NCBI GenBank assembly: GCA_022825185.1
Contig: JAJDYK010000282.1
Location: forward strand, 1-27,959
Origin: Candidatus Latescibacterota bacterium
Lineage (GTDB): Bacteria; Latescibacterota; UBA2968; UBA8231
Length of the DNA: 27,959 bases
Reading direction: 5' to 3'
Within the stretch, counting starts at the first letter, position 1; each line of letters begins with the position of its first letter. A program made the translations under genes and the position numbers. The notes beneath the pieces were generated by a model, which did not search any database, was not told where the DNA came from, and worked only from the letters and a program-made list of their open reading frames with translations. This document shows, piece after piece, positions 1-9,245 of this stretch.

Positions 1-56
1 TTGACTTCGACGCTGTTGCGCCCGGCCTTGGGCTGCACTCTGATGTTGAATTCCAT
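1..56 (-). CDS. Partial start of a small DUF167/YggU-like protein
   Basis: Only the first 18 codons are in the window; the gene runs off the left edge. Reading leftward from an ATG at 56-54 gives MEFNIRVQPKAGRNSVEV. The 'RVQPKAGRNSVEV' stretch resembles the conserved N-terminal strand of DUF167/YggU proteins (typically 'VQPKASRNEI'). It starts 12 bases after the stop of the Mrr-type gene on the same strand, so the two are probably co-transcribed. The family has no firmly established function. With so few residues the assignment rests on one short motif and could be chance. Confidence 0.4.
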   Translation of the reverse strand, partial: MEFNIRVQPKAGRNSVEV

Positions 57-68
57 GCGAAGCGCTTG

Positions 69-920
69 CTAAATCGACGCGAACCAGTCCTTGTCCACTT
101 CCACGACCTCGACCATCTTCGCGGCCACGCCGAGTTTGAGTTCTTTCATTTTATCCATTAGCAATTCGCCGTCAATCAGGTCTATCGGCGTCGCGCCGTC
201 CCGCGTGGCTTCTCGTTGCGCCTCTATTGTGAAGCGGCCCGTCGTCAGGATAAGGCCCTTTTCCGCTCGTCCCACCATTGCGCCACGAAAGTCCCTGACC
301 ACGCTCGCGCCAACGCTGCCGCTGTAGCGCTTGCACTGGAACAGCACGGGAAAGCTAATTAGCCCTGCGAGGCGGATTATTCCATGCCCGTCGATTCCGC
401 CGTCGCTCGATTTTCCCGTGACCTCAACCTCGATAAAGCCCGATTCCCGCAACAGCCTTTGGCACAAGCGTTCGAATGCGTCGGGAGGAATGTTCTGGAG
501 AGTGTCGAGTAAATCCTCGCGCCAAGAAGCGGTTTCATCTGCGGGGTCTTCGGCTGAGGTCTCGATTTCTTCGGTCAGAGCGGCTTCTTTCTTAGTTTGG
601 GCTTGTTTACGAGCTTCTCTCTTTTGACGGAGCAATCTCTTAATTTCTTTGGGATCAACCTGTTGTGTCTCCCACCCTTTAGCAGTAAGAGACCATACGC
701 CTCTCTCCGAATTATCAATAAAACCTAACCATTTGAGTCTGCTTATCGAAAAACCTACGTTGTATTTTGCCTGATCAGGGGTCAGTCCCATGTCTTCAAT
801 CACTTTATTTTTGAGTTCACCCCTGGAAGCACTACCTCCAAGCTCGTGGAGCGTAGCAAGGATCGGCTCTAGAAAATCATCACGTCTTAAAACGCCATCT
901 GCATTGACGTTGTCAGTCAT
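69..920 (-). CDS. mrr: Mrr-type restriction endonuclease
   Basis: A 283-residue protein with the two-part architecture of Mrr. Residues about 10-85 form an N-terminal winged-helix domain of the Mrr_N type. A charged Lys/Glu-rich linker (about 90-130) leads to a C-terminal PD-(D/E)xK nuclease domain (about 140-260). The catalytic signature is visible as SSDGGIDGHG (Asp173/Asp177) followed by FQCKRY (Gln195-x-Lys197), the Q-x-K variant usual in Mrr enzymes, and KGLILTTGRFT follows as the next conserved block. Mrr proteins are type IV restriction enzymes that cut foreign DNA carrying modified bases. No methyltransferase or specificity subunit is adjacent, which fits a stand-alone type IV system. 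The ATG has a good ribosome site (AAGGAG, 8 bases upstream). It is divergent from the ABC-F gene. The nuclease family is secure; the modified-base target is inferred from the family. Confidence 0.85.
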   Translation of the reverse strand: MTDNVNADGVLRRDDFLEPILATLHELGGSASRGELKNKVIEDMGLTPDQAKYNVGFSISRLKWLGFIDNSERGVWSLTAKGWETQQVDPKEIKRLLRQKREARKQAQTKKEAALTEEIETSAEDPADETASWREDLLDTLQNIPPDAFERLCQRLLRESGFIEVEVTGKSSDGGIDGHGIIRLAGLISFPVLFQCKRYSGSVGASVVRDFRGAMVGRAEKGLILTTGRFTIEAQREATRDGATPIDLIDGELLMDKMKELKLGVAAKMVEVVEVDKDWFASI

Positions 921-1035
921 CTCAAAAACTCCTTTTCAGAATTACCCGCGTCGTCTTACCGCCTAATGTGCGGTGCTTCCATCACGGCCCGCTCTTCCTC
1001 GGTCATGTGGAAGACAGGTAGGCTGAGAAGATGGC

Positions 1036-1074
1036 AAATTAGCGCGCGGCAGAGTAGCCCATAATCGCTAATTT
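1036..1074. promoter_or_regulatory. Inverted repeat in the leader of the ABC-F gene
   Basis: AAATTAGCG (1036-1044) is repeated exactly as its reverse complement CGCTAATTT (1066-1074), separated by 21 bases and ending 17 bases before the ABC-F ATG. It could be an operator or a leader hairpin. No T-tract follows, so it is not a complete terminator. No convincing -10/-35 pair was found in the 171-base divergent spacer 921-1091. Confidence 0.4.
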
Positions 1075-1091
1075 TCCGTAATTTATTGCTC

Positions 1092-3013
<1,922 letters not shown>

Positions 3014-3017
<4 letters not shown>

Positions 3018-3400
3018 AACGCAAAAACATACCGACCAGTAGCCCGTTTGGCGCGGAGTTTGGTTATTCGCGTGCCGTGCGCGTGGACCGGCATGTCCAT
3101 GTCGCTGGCACCTGCGCCCAGCCGCCGCACGATCAGGGCGATGCCTACGAGCAGGCCAAGGGCGCGTTGGAGATTATCGCCAAGGCGCTCGATGAGACCG
3201 GTGCCAGTCTTGAAGATGTGGTGCGGACGGTCGTGTACATCACGGATGTGGACCATGCCGCTGGCGTCACTCGCGCTCACCACGAGGTGTTTGGCGCGAT
3301 TTTGCCGGCCTCGACCTTGGTCGTCATAGCCGCGCTGCTAAAGCCGCATCTGGTCGTCGAGATCGAAGCGTACGCCATTTTGCCCAGCGAAAGCGCGTGA
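3014..3400 (+). CDS. RidA/YjgF/UK114 family protein lacking the deaminase arginine
   Basis: A 128-residue protein, the normal length for this family of trimeric small enzymes. The fold is recognisable from CAQPP near residue 35, the central DVVRTVVYITDVDH block and the C-terminal VVEIEAYA strand. Archetypal RidA hydrolyses reactive enamines/imines made by PLP enzymes and uses Arg105 in the motif PARSxV. Here the aligned stretch is PASTLVVIAAL, with Ser in place of that Arg. The protein therefore probably belongs to one of the Rid subgroups without classical 2-aminoacrylate deaminase activity. It starts in the ATGA overlap with the ABC-F gene, with AAAGGAG 4 bases upstream, and its stop overlaps the GTG of the next gene. 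It may act with the neighbouring oxidoreductase, but that is inference from operon position only. Confidence 0.85.
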
Positions 3401-4470
3401 ACAAGGATAATCAGGTCCTTTCTATCGGCGTGTTGGGCTGCGGCCCCATTGCCCAATTCGCCCACTTTGAGTCTTGCATCAAGGCTCGCAATACGCGCCT
3501 GTACGCGCTCTGCGATCAAGCGCCGGACTTAGTCGAGCGCATGGCGGCCATTCATCAGCCGGAGAAGACCTACGCCGATTTTGCCGCCATGCTCGCGGAT
3601 CCGCAGGTGGAAGCGGTCATCATCGCCACGGCCGATCAGTTCCACGTCCCGCTCAGCTTGCAGGCGCTGGCCGCGGGCAAACACGTCTTTGTGGAAAAGC
3701 CGCTGGGAACCAGTGTGGAGGAGTGCGAGGAATTGCGCCGGGCCGTGGCCGACTCGGGTTGTACACTTCAAGTAGGGCACATGAAGCGCTTTGATCCCGG
3801 CATTGCTTTTGCCCGGCAGTTCATCCGCGAGGAGATGGGGCCGCTGTTGGCCCTGAGGGCTTGGTATTGCGATTCGACCTATCGCTACACTATGACTGAC
3901 AACCTTCAGCCTCTGCCGCTACACAGCGAGCAGGCGCGCAAGCCAGCGGGCGATCCCAAGGGCGACAAGCGGCGCTACTTCATGCTAACTCACGGCTCGC
4001 ATCTCATCGATATAACCCGCTTTTTGGGCGGTCCGCTCGTGGCTGTGCGCGGGCGGCGCAAGGAGATGTTCGGGGCGTATTCTTGGTTTGTCGAAGTGGA
4101 GTTCGCCACCGGCGGCCAAGGGCATCTCGACTTGACGGTCGCCGTGCGCATGGATTACCACGAGGGTTTTCACATCTACGGGGAACACGGCAGCGTGGTC
4201 GGCAAAACCTACCTGCCGTGGTTTTTGAAATCCAGCGATGTCGAGTGCTTCTCCACGCGCGATGGCCAGTATCGCCGGCCGCTAGGGGCGGACGCGCATT
4301 TTTACCGGTTGCAACTCGAAGGTTTTGCCGATGTGGTCCTGCACGGCGCGCCCCAGATGGGGGCCGATGTGGAGGATGGAACTCAAACGATGCGGGCCAT
4401 GGCCGCCATTGCCCGCTCGGTCGCAAGCGGCGATTGGGTCCGCTTGGAGACCGTCACCGGCGGCGTATAG
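3397..4470 (+). CDS. Gfo/Idh/MocA family oxidoreductase
   Basis: A 357-residue NAD(P)-dependent dehydrogenase of the glucose-fructose oxidoreductase / inositol dehydrogenase type. The N-terminal Rossmann fold shows GVLGCGPIAQ (about 11-20), an acidic residue at the end of strand 2 (LCD, Asp40) that favours NAD, and the family signature VEKPLG (Glu100-Lys101-Pro102), where Lys is catalytic. The C-terminal alpha/beta domain has HGSHLIDITRFLGG, the region that binds substrate. The GTG start overlaps the RidA stop as GTGA, so translation is probably coupled. Family members oxidise or epimerise sugars, sugar acids and inositols; the substrate cannot be assigned here. It is followed after 5 bases by the PQQ-like propeller gene. 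Confidence 0.88.
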   Translation: MNKDNQVLSIGVLGCGPIAQFAHFESCIKARNTRLYALCDQAPDLVERMAAIHQPEKTYADFAAMLADPQVEAVIIATADQFHVPLSLQALAAGKHVFVEKPLGTSVEECEELRRAVADSGCTLQVGHMKRFDPGIAFARQFIREEMGPLLALRAWYCDSTYRYTMTDNLQPLPLHSEQARKPAGDPKGDKRRYFMLTHGSHLIDITRFLGGPLVAVRGRRKEMFGAYSWFVEVEFATGGQGHLDLTVAVRMDYHEGFHIYGEHGSVVGKTYLPWFLKSSDVECFSTRDGQYRRPLGADAHFYRLQLEGFADVVLHGAPQMGADVEDGTQTMRAMAAIARSVASGDWVRLETVTGGV

Positions 4471-4475
4471 TGCCT

Positions 4476-6002
4476 ATGTCTTCGACGGGTCCTCGTTTAT
4501 GGCCCCTCTATCTGCTCGGCGGCGTTGTCGTCTTGGCGCTCCTGTGGATCTGGTTGCCCGAAGCCCCCCATCGCCAGCGACAGATGATGAGTACCATGGC
4601 CACCTTCATGCTCGCCATTTTCTTCGCGTTGCTCTGGCTGCTCTTTGCGTCGCGGCTGGCTTGGGGACGGCGTCTGCGCTATTTCGGTGGTGCTGTCCTC
4701 GTCATTGCGCTTGGTGTTGGGCTTTTTCGCATTAAGGGTATGAGCGGCGATTTCGTACCGGTCCTCGAATGGCGGTGGAGTACCGAGGGCGAAGCCACTG
4801 CGGTCGAAGGAGGGGACGCCACCGCGCTCGACGCCCGCGATTGGCCGCAATTTCTCGGCCCCGAGCGCAACAACCGCCTGCGCGGCGTCCACCTCGAGCG
4901 CGACTGGACTGAGCACCCGCCGCGCGAAATCTGGCGTCGCCCCGTCGGTGCCGCTTGGTCCTCGTTTGCCATTGTCGGTGGCCGGGCCGTAACGCAGGAG
5001 CAACACGGCCCCGAGGAGCAGGTCGTCTGCTACGACTTGGCCACGGGCCGCAAGCTCTGGCAACACGCCGACTCGACTCGCTACGAGACCGCCGTAGCCG
5101 GCGTCGGCCCGCGCGCTACGCCCACTATCGCTGGAGACCGGGTTTTCACGCTGGGCGCGACTGGCATCCTCAACTGCTTGGAGTTGGACAGTGGGAAGTT
5201 GGTTTGGTCGCGGGACATTATCGCCAGCAATCAGGCGAAGGTCCATATGTGGGGCATTAGCTGTTCGCCGCTGGTCCTCGACAGCTTGGTCGTGGTCAGT
5301 GCCGGAGGCCCGGATGAGCGCTCGCTAGTGGCCTATCACCGCCAAACCGGCGCGTTTGTCTGGGGCGGGGGCACGGACAAGGCCGGCTTCAGTTCGCCGC
5401 GTCTGGTTACGTTGGCTGGACGCGAGCAGATTCTGATTTTCAACAGCTACAGCGTCGTCGCGCACGATCCACAGAGCGGAGCCCCCCTCTGGCGTCAGCC
5501 TTGGGATCAGGTCGAATGCGTTGCCAACCCCCTGCCCTTGCCCGGCGATCGGGTTCTAGTCTCTAGTGGCTACGGCATTGGTGCCAAGCTGTATCAAGTG
5601 AACGCCGCGCCCGACGGCGGCTTGACGAGCGATATGGTCTGGAAAAGCCCCCGGCTCAAGGCCAAATTTGCCAACATGGTCTATCGCGATGGTTTTGTCT
5701 ATGGCCTCGACGATGGGGTACTCGTCTGCCTCGACCCGCAAGACGGCAAGCGCCGCTGGAAGCGCGGGCGCTACGGCCACGGCCAACTCATTCTGATAGA
5801 CGATATTCTGCTCATAATGAGCGAATCGGGCGACGTGGTTCTGGTCGAGGCCCGCCCCGACCGCCACGTCGAACTAGCGCGCATGACGGCCTTTGCTGGC
5901 AAAACTTGGAATCCCCCGGCCTTTGCCACCCCCTATCTGTTGGTGCGAACGGACAGCGAGGCCGCCTGCTATGAACTGGCGTTGGCAAATGGTGCCATGT
6001 AG
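4476..6002 (+). CDS. Membrane-anchored PQQ-like beta-propeller protein
   Basis: A 508-residue protein. The N-terminus holds three hydrophobic helices: about 10-27 (LYLLGGVVVLALLWIW), about 41-62 (MATFMLAIFFALLWLLFA) and about 68-85. After a linker, the region from about residue 122 on is a PQQ/WD-like beta-propeller, beginning WPQFLGPERNN and containing repeated blades ending in motifs such as GRKLWQ, GKLVWS, GAPLWR and GKRRWK. Similar proteins of planctomycetes and related bacteria start the propeller with the same WPQFLGP motif. The propeller probably lies outside the cytoplasmic membrane. The blades do not show an identified PQQ site, so a binding or scaffold role (as in BamB) is as likely as dehydrogenase activity. 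The ATG at 4476 was chosen because it directly precedes the first membrane helix and follows the upstream stop by 5 bases; the frame stays open further upstream inside the previous gene. Confidence 0.8.
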   Translation: MSSTGPRLWPLYLLGGVVVLALLWIWLPEAPHRQRQMMSTMATFMLAIFFALLWLLFASRLAWGRRLRYFGGAVLVIALGVGLFRIKGMSGDFVPVLEWRWSTEGEATAVEGGDATALDARDWPQFLGPERNNRLRGVHLERDWTEHPPREIWRRPVGAAWSSFAIVGGRAVTQEQHGPEEQVVCYDLATGRKLWQHADSTRYETAVAGVGPRATPTIAGDRVFTLGATGILNCLELDSGKLVWSRDIIASNQAKVHMWGISCSPLVLDSLVVVSAGGPDERSLVAYHRQTGAFVWGGGTDKAGFSSPRLVTLAGREQILIFNSYSVVAHDPQSGAPLWRQPWDQVECVANPLPLPGDRVLVSSGYGIGAKLYQVNAAPDGGLTSDMVWKSPRLKAKFANMVYRDGFVYGLDDGVLVCLDPQDGKRRWKRGRYGHGQLILIDDILLIMSESGDVVLVEARPDRHVELARMTAFAGKTWNPPAFATPYLLVRTDSEAACYELALANGAM

Positions 6003-6026
6003 GGGCGATTCGCGAATCGCCCCTAC
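5999..6026. repeat. Perfect 28-bp palindrome overlapping a stop codon
   Basis: GTAGGGGCGATTCG is followed directly by its exact reverse complement, giving a 14+14 base perfect palindrome. It overlaps the TAG stop of the PQQ-like gene (6000-6002). There is no T-tract after it, so it is not a standard intrinsic terminator. It looks like a REP-type dispersed palindrome, although only one copy is present in this window. Confidence 0.7.
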
Positions 6027-6234
6027 CTAGTAACTGACGTTACGTACAGGTATGGGTATGGGATGCTGTCCAGCCTAACGGCACGGTGAAGCGGTTCGCG
6101 CTGCGTTTTGGACCCCTCCCCCGGCCCCTCCCCGACCGGGGTTGGGGAGCTTTGTTCCCCCCTTCTTTGTTGTATGGGGTCTTGGGGGTTGGTCCTACCC
6201 CGAGGCGTAACATCAGCTAGTAAGGAAGAAAATC
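6027..6234. other. Repeat-like intergenic spacer
   Basis: No gene is visible. The middle is C/G-tract rich: a CTCCCC run (from 6128) pairs with GGGGAG (to 6149), forming a hairpin of about 8-10 pairs, preceded by another run of C-rich bases from about 6113. It looks like a decayed dispersed repeat rather than a regulatory leader. The last bases carry AAGGAAG, the ribosome site of the next gene. Confidence 0.45.
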
Positions 6235-7104
6235 ATGTTAGACTATTCGCACATTCAGAAGCCGGATTTGGGCTACCGCTATGAGTTTGCCACTGACGAG
6301 CTCGACGCGATGGACGAATGCTTGGAGGCGCACGGTTTCGCGATAATCAAAGACGTGCTGCCGCCGGAGATCGTCGCCAAGCTCAAGCAGGCGGTGTGGG
6401 ACGGCACGGATCCGGAGCACGCGTTGCAGCCGGGCGAGAGCCGCACGCGGCACGCTTGGATCGAGTCCGGTCCCGGCGCTTGGGAGTTGCTCGACTACGA
6501 GCCTTTCATGGATATTCACCGTCACCTCATCGGCACGGATGAACTAACGCTCCACCGCTCGGCTGCCATCATCCGCCGGACTGGTTCCGCTCCTGTAACG
6601 TGGCATACCGATTGGTGCGGCTATTCGACCGAGATCAAAAATTCGGGCGATGTGCTCAATCGCGGGCTGTGGCCGTCGGGCAAGTGGTTCTACCTGACCG
6701 GTTCGCGGCCCGAGCACGGCGGTTTGTGCATCATTGAGGATTCCCACGTCGAGAACTGGGAGGGGCCGGAGGGATTCTGCATGACGGCTGATCGGCGCTC
6801 CTTTTATCCAGAGGGCACGGAGGAACGCGCGTATAATGGCTTCGACATCCCCGGCCTCGTCCCCCTGTTCACCAACGGCGGCGACATGATCGTCTTCGCC
6901 CATCGCACGTATCACGGCGCGTTCCCCAATCGCATTGAAGAAACGCGCCTCTCCTGCGGCATCGGCTTCCGCGACCGCAGCCACCGCATCGACATCCCTT
7001 GGGAAATCCCCGAGGAAGGCCAGTGGTTTTTGGCCAACCTACCCGATCACTTGCGCCGCTATACGGACGGGTACACGAGCATCAATTTGGAGTGGCAGGG
7101 CTAA
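6235..7104 (+). CDS. Phytanoyl-CoA dioxygenase (PhyH) family Fe(II)/2-oxoglutarate oxygenase
   Basis: A 289-residue protein with the double-stranded beta-helix oxygenase signature. The iron ligands are visible as WHTDW (His124-x-Asp126) and the distal His227 in FAHRTYHGAFPN. Arg238 (EETRLS) is the likely 2-oxoglutarate carboxylate anchor, and GGLCIIEDSH is the usual strand between them. Members hydroxylate small molecules using O2 and 2-oxoglutarate; despite the name, bacterial members rarely act on phytanoyl-CoA. The ATG is preceded by AAGGAAG. Its TAA stop overlaps the stop of the convergent PhyH gene by 4 bases. The substrate is unknown; the neighbouring sugar oxidoreductases suggest a polyol, sugar or secondary metabolite, which is inference. 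Confidence 0.85.
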   Translation: MLDYSHIQKPDLGYRYEFATDELDAMDECLEAHGFAIIKDVLPPEIVAKLKQAVWDGTDPEHALQPGESRTRHAWIESGPGAWELLDYEPFMDIHRHLIGTDELTLHRSAAIIRRTGSAPVTWHTDWCGYSTEIKNSGDVLNRGLWPSGKWFYLTGSRPEHGGLCIIEDSHVENWEGPEGFCMTADRRSFYPEGTEERAYNGFDIPGLVPLFTNGGDMIVFAHRTYHGAFPNRIEETRLSCGIGFRDRSHRIDIPWEIPEEGQWFLANLPDHLRRYTDGYTSINLEWQG

Positions 7105-7937
7105 TCCTCGCGGCGTGGACGGACCACGGTTTCGCCGTCCGGTTCGATGAGGGGATGGTGGTAGATGTAGGGCGGCTCGAGTACTGCTTGCTGCGCTTCG
7201 GTTAATTCTGACACCCATGCTGGCTGCGTGACCTCGTACGTGCCGCCGTCGTAGTGCAGGTATTTCGGCGTGTACCGGTAGAGCAGGGCGCGGCGGTCGT
7301 GGTTGGCCTGCCACGGCAGGGCACCGTGCAAGGTGTTCTCGCTGAAGATGACCATGTCGCCGGCCTTTAAGGGCACTTGGTAAACGACCTCTTGGTGTTC
7401 CTCCCAAGTGGTGATTTTCGGCGGGCAGGAAAAGTTCGCCTTGTGGCTGCCTGGGATGACGCAGAGGCCGCCGTCGCCGGGGTTTTGGTCGTGCAGAGTG
7501 TACTGGACGACGAGCAGGCCGCAGCGCATCTGGCCATTGGTGTACGCGTAGAAGCGGGAGCCATTGAAGAGGACGTTGGTGGTGTCGTGGATGCGCAGAC
7601 CCTCGATCCCCTTGGAACCGGTGATCATAAACGGCTCGTGGTCGAGCTTCCAGCCGCGTCCGTGCAGGGTGTTGAGGTAGGGCAGGAGCTTGCGGTGCGC
7701 GAGCAAGTCGCGGAAGGGCTGGCAATGGGGCTGCTCATAGGTGAGCATGCCGGTGAGGATGCTGCGCTTATGCAGCCCAGCCATGTTGCCGCTGGGGTCG
7801 CCGATTGGGTCTTCGCGGCGCTGGTCCCAGTTGGCGTCGAACGCGTCGTTGAGCGCTTTGACTTCACCCGGCGAGAGGAACTCGCGGACGACGATGAAGC
7901 CCTGCAAGTCGAAGAGGAATTTTTCAGTGTTGTTCAT
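7101..7937 (-). CDS. Divergent PhyH-family oxygenase
   Basis: A 278-residue protein of the PhyH superfamily. Recognisable parts are QGFIVVREFLSPGEV (about 12-26, the usual N-terminal helix), DGGLCVIPGSHKANF (about 155-169) and GDMVIFSENTLHGALPW (distal His204), with Arg216 as the likely 2-oxoglutarate anchor. The proximal iron site is unusual: the expected H-x-D is absent and the region reads LRIHDTTN, with His117 directly followed by Asp118. Either the ligand set differs or this branch uses a two-His site. The ATG at 7937 was chosen because it begins the conserved N-terminal helix; the frame is open further upstream inside the neighbouring gene. It lies 29 bases after the Gfo/Idh stop, so the two form an operon. 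Confidence 0.82.
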   Translation of the reverse strand: MNNTEKFLFDLQGFIVVREFLSPGEVKALNDAFDANWDQRREDPIGDPSGNMAGLHKRSILTGMLTYEQPHCQPFRDLLAHRKLLPYLNTLHGRGWKLDHEPFMITGSKGIEGLRIHDTTNVLFNGSRFYAYTNGQMRCGLLVVQYTLHDQNPGDGGLCVIPGSHKANFSCPPKITTWEEHQEVVYQVPLKAGDMVIFSENTLHGALPWQANHDRRALLYRYTPKYLHYDGGTYEVTQPAWVSELTEAQQAVLEPPYIYHHPLIEPDGETVVRPRRED

Positions 7938-7966
7938 TCGATTATGATCTCCCGTCAGTTGTTGAA

Positions 7967-9139
7967 TCACCCGCTCCGTCCCAAGCGCACGTCCTCTGCC
8001 GCTAGCCACTCGGCGTAGGGACGCGGCATGGGTTCGGGTGGGGGCAGGCCGTTTTCGTGCCGCCAGCGCAGGAGGGGATGGGCGCGGTCCTGCTGGGGTA
8101 AATCTACCCGTTTGCCGTACGCGGCAGACTCGAAGATGCCCATCATGATTTCCACGATGTGATGGCCGGCTTGGCCGCTGCATTCGTGCTCGCGGCCCTC
8201 GTCGAGTGCTGTGACGTACTCCTCGACATAGGCGTAGTCGTCCGGGTGGGCCGAACTCTGCGGATCGTAGCTCTCGCAGTAGATGGGCGGGAGCACTTCC
8301 CAAGATTCCCTTTGGTCGTTGAGGGCGTAGTGGGGCTGCGGCAGCAGGAACGCGCCGAGGTCCCTTTTCCAGACGAGCTGCGAGAGGACTAAGCGGCCTT
8401 CGGTGCCGCAGAATTCTATTACCGGATTGACCGGGGTGGGAAAGCGGTGTTGCAGGAGGGTTGCGGTGACGCCGTCGGCAAAGCTGAGCGTCGCCGTGAT
8501 GTGTTCGCCGGCGATGGTGCCCATGCCTTGAGGGGAGGGCACCACATCCGTTGGGGTGATGGGGTGGCCATCGGTGGTGGCGGTGGCCATGACGCTGTGG
8601 CACGGGCCAGCGACCTTGAGCATGTTGTTGATCATGTGCGTGCCGATGTTCATTAGGTTGTAGCCGCCGTAGTAGGTCTTGCCGTGGCCGTGGATGTGGC
8701 GCAACTGGCCGATGCGTCCCTCGGCAAGAGCTTTGGCCACGGCTTTCATATAGACGCCGACGCGCCCTTGGTGATGCACGGCGATGCGCGCGTTTTTTTC
8801 GCAAGCCTTGGCCAGCACCGCGTCGGCCTGCTGGCAATCGACGCACAGGGGTTTTTCAATGTCGATGTGGACGCCGTATTCGAGGACGCGCAGGGCCAGC
8901 GAGTGGTGGAATTCCGTGCCGGTGGGAATGGCGACGATGTCGGGTTGGTGCTGGCCGATCATCGCGTCTAGATCGGTGTAGCGGGCTGCGACTCCGAGTT
9001 CGTCGCCTAGGGTGTCGAGCAGGTCTTGCACGAGGTCGCAGAGGGCGACGATTTCCGTGCGGGGGTGGGCGTGGTACGCACGTGCTGCGGCCGTGCCGCG
9101 GCCACGGCAACCTAGTATGGCCACGCGATAGGTTTTCAT
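7967..9139 (-). CDS. Gfo/Idh/MocA family oxidoreductase
   Basis: A 390-residue NAD(P)-dependent dehydrogenase. The Rossmann motif is GCRGRG (residues 10-15), strand 2 ends in LCD (acidic, NAD-preferring), and IEKPLCVD (Glu95-Lys96-Pro97) carries the catalytic Lys. The C-terminal domain shows GGYNLMNIGTHMINNML, the substrate-facing helix of the family. The ATG at 9139 has a strong ribosome site (AGGAGG, 5 bases before). It is the first gene of a two-gene operon with the PhyH oxygenase and is divergent from the DapA-family lyase, sharing a 106-base promoter region with it. A dehydrogenase plus an oxygenase opposite an importer/aldolase operon suggests one catabolic module, but the substrate is not identifiable. 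Confidence 0.87.
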   Translation of the reverse strand: MKTYRVAILGCRGRGTAAARAYHAHPRTEIVALCDLVQDLLDTLGDELGVAARYTDLDAMIGQHQPDIVAIPTGTEFHHSLALRVLEYGVHIDIEKPLCVDCQQADAVLAKACEKNARIAVHHQGRVGVYMKAVAKALAEGRIGQLRHIHGHGKTYYGGYNLMNIGTHMINNMLKVAGPCHSVMATATTDGHPITPTDVVPSPQGMGTIAGEHITATLSFADGVTATLLQHRFPTPVNPVIEFCGTEGRLVLSQLVWKRDLGAFLLPQPHYALNDQRESWEVLPPIYCESYDPQSSAHPDDYAYVEEYVTALDEGREHECSGQAGHHIVEIMMGIFESAAYGKRVDLPQQDRAHPLLRWRHENGLPPPEPMPRPYAEWLAAEDVRLGRSG

Positions 9140-9190
9140 ACCATCCTCCTAGGGGGCTGAGTGTTGGAAGCGGAGAAATCGACGCCTATA

Positions 9191-9218
9191 TTGGAAAGCT
9201 GCTGAGGTGAGGTATTAT
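9191..9218 (+). promoter_or_regulatory. Candidate promoter of the lyase/ABC importer operon
   Basis: TTGGAA (9191-9196) and TATTAT (9213-9218) lie 16 bases apart, 27 bases before the ATG at 9246. This is a fair match to a sigma-70-type promoter. The ribosome site AAGGAGG (9234-9240) fixes the start of the lyase gene. Confidence 0.35.
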
Positions 9219-9245
9219 AACAATAGTGGTGCTAAGGAGGAAAAT

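Noticed and set aside
4497..5246. 249-codon minus-strand frame inside the PQQ-like gene
   Set aside because: It is antisense to a gene with clear membrane helices and propeller motifs, and shows no domain of its own.
6128..6149. Hairpin with C/G tracts as a terminator
   Set aside because: It is not followed by a proper T-tract (CTTTGTTCCCC follows) and lies more than 120 bases past the gene, so it is treated as part of a repeat-like spacer.
7377..8018. 213-codon plus-strand frame opposite the PhyH and Gfo/Idh genes
   Set aside because: It lies antisense to two recognisable enzymes and has no recognisable motif.
9207..9245. Upstream start for the lyase gene adding 13 residues
   Set aside because: The extension (MRYYNNSGAKEEN) runs across the AAGGAGG ribosome site, which clearly serves the ATG at 9246.
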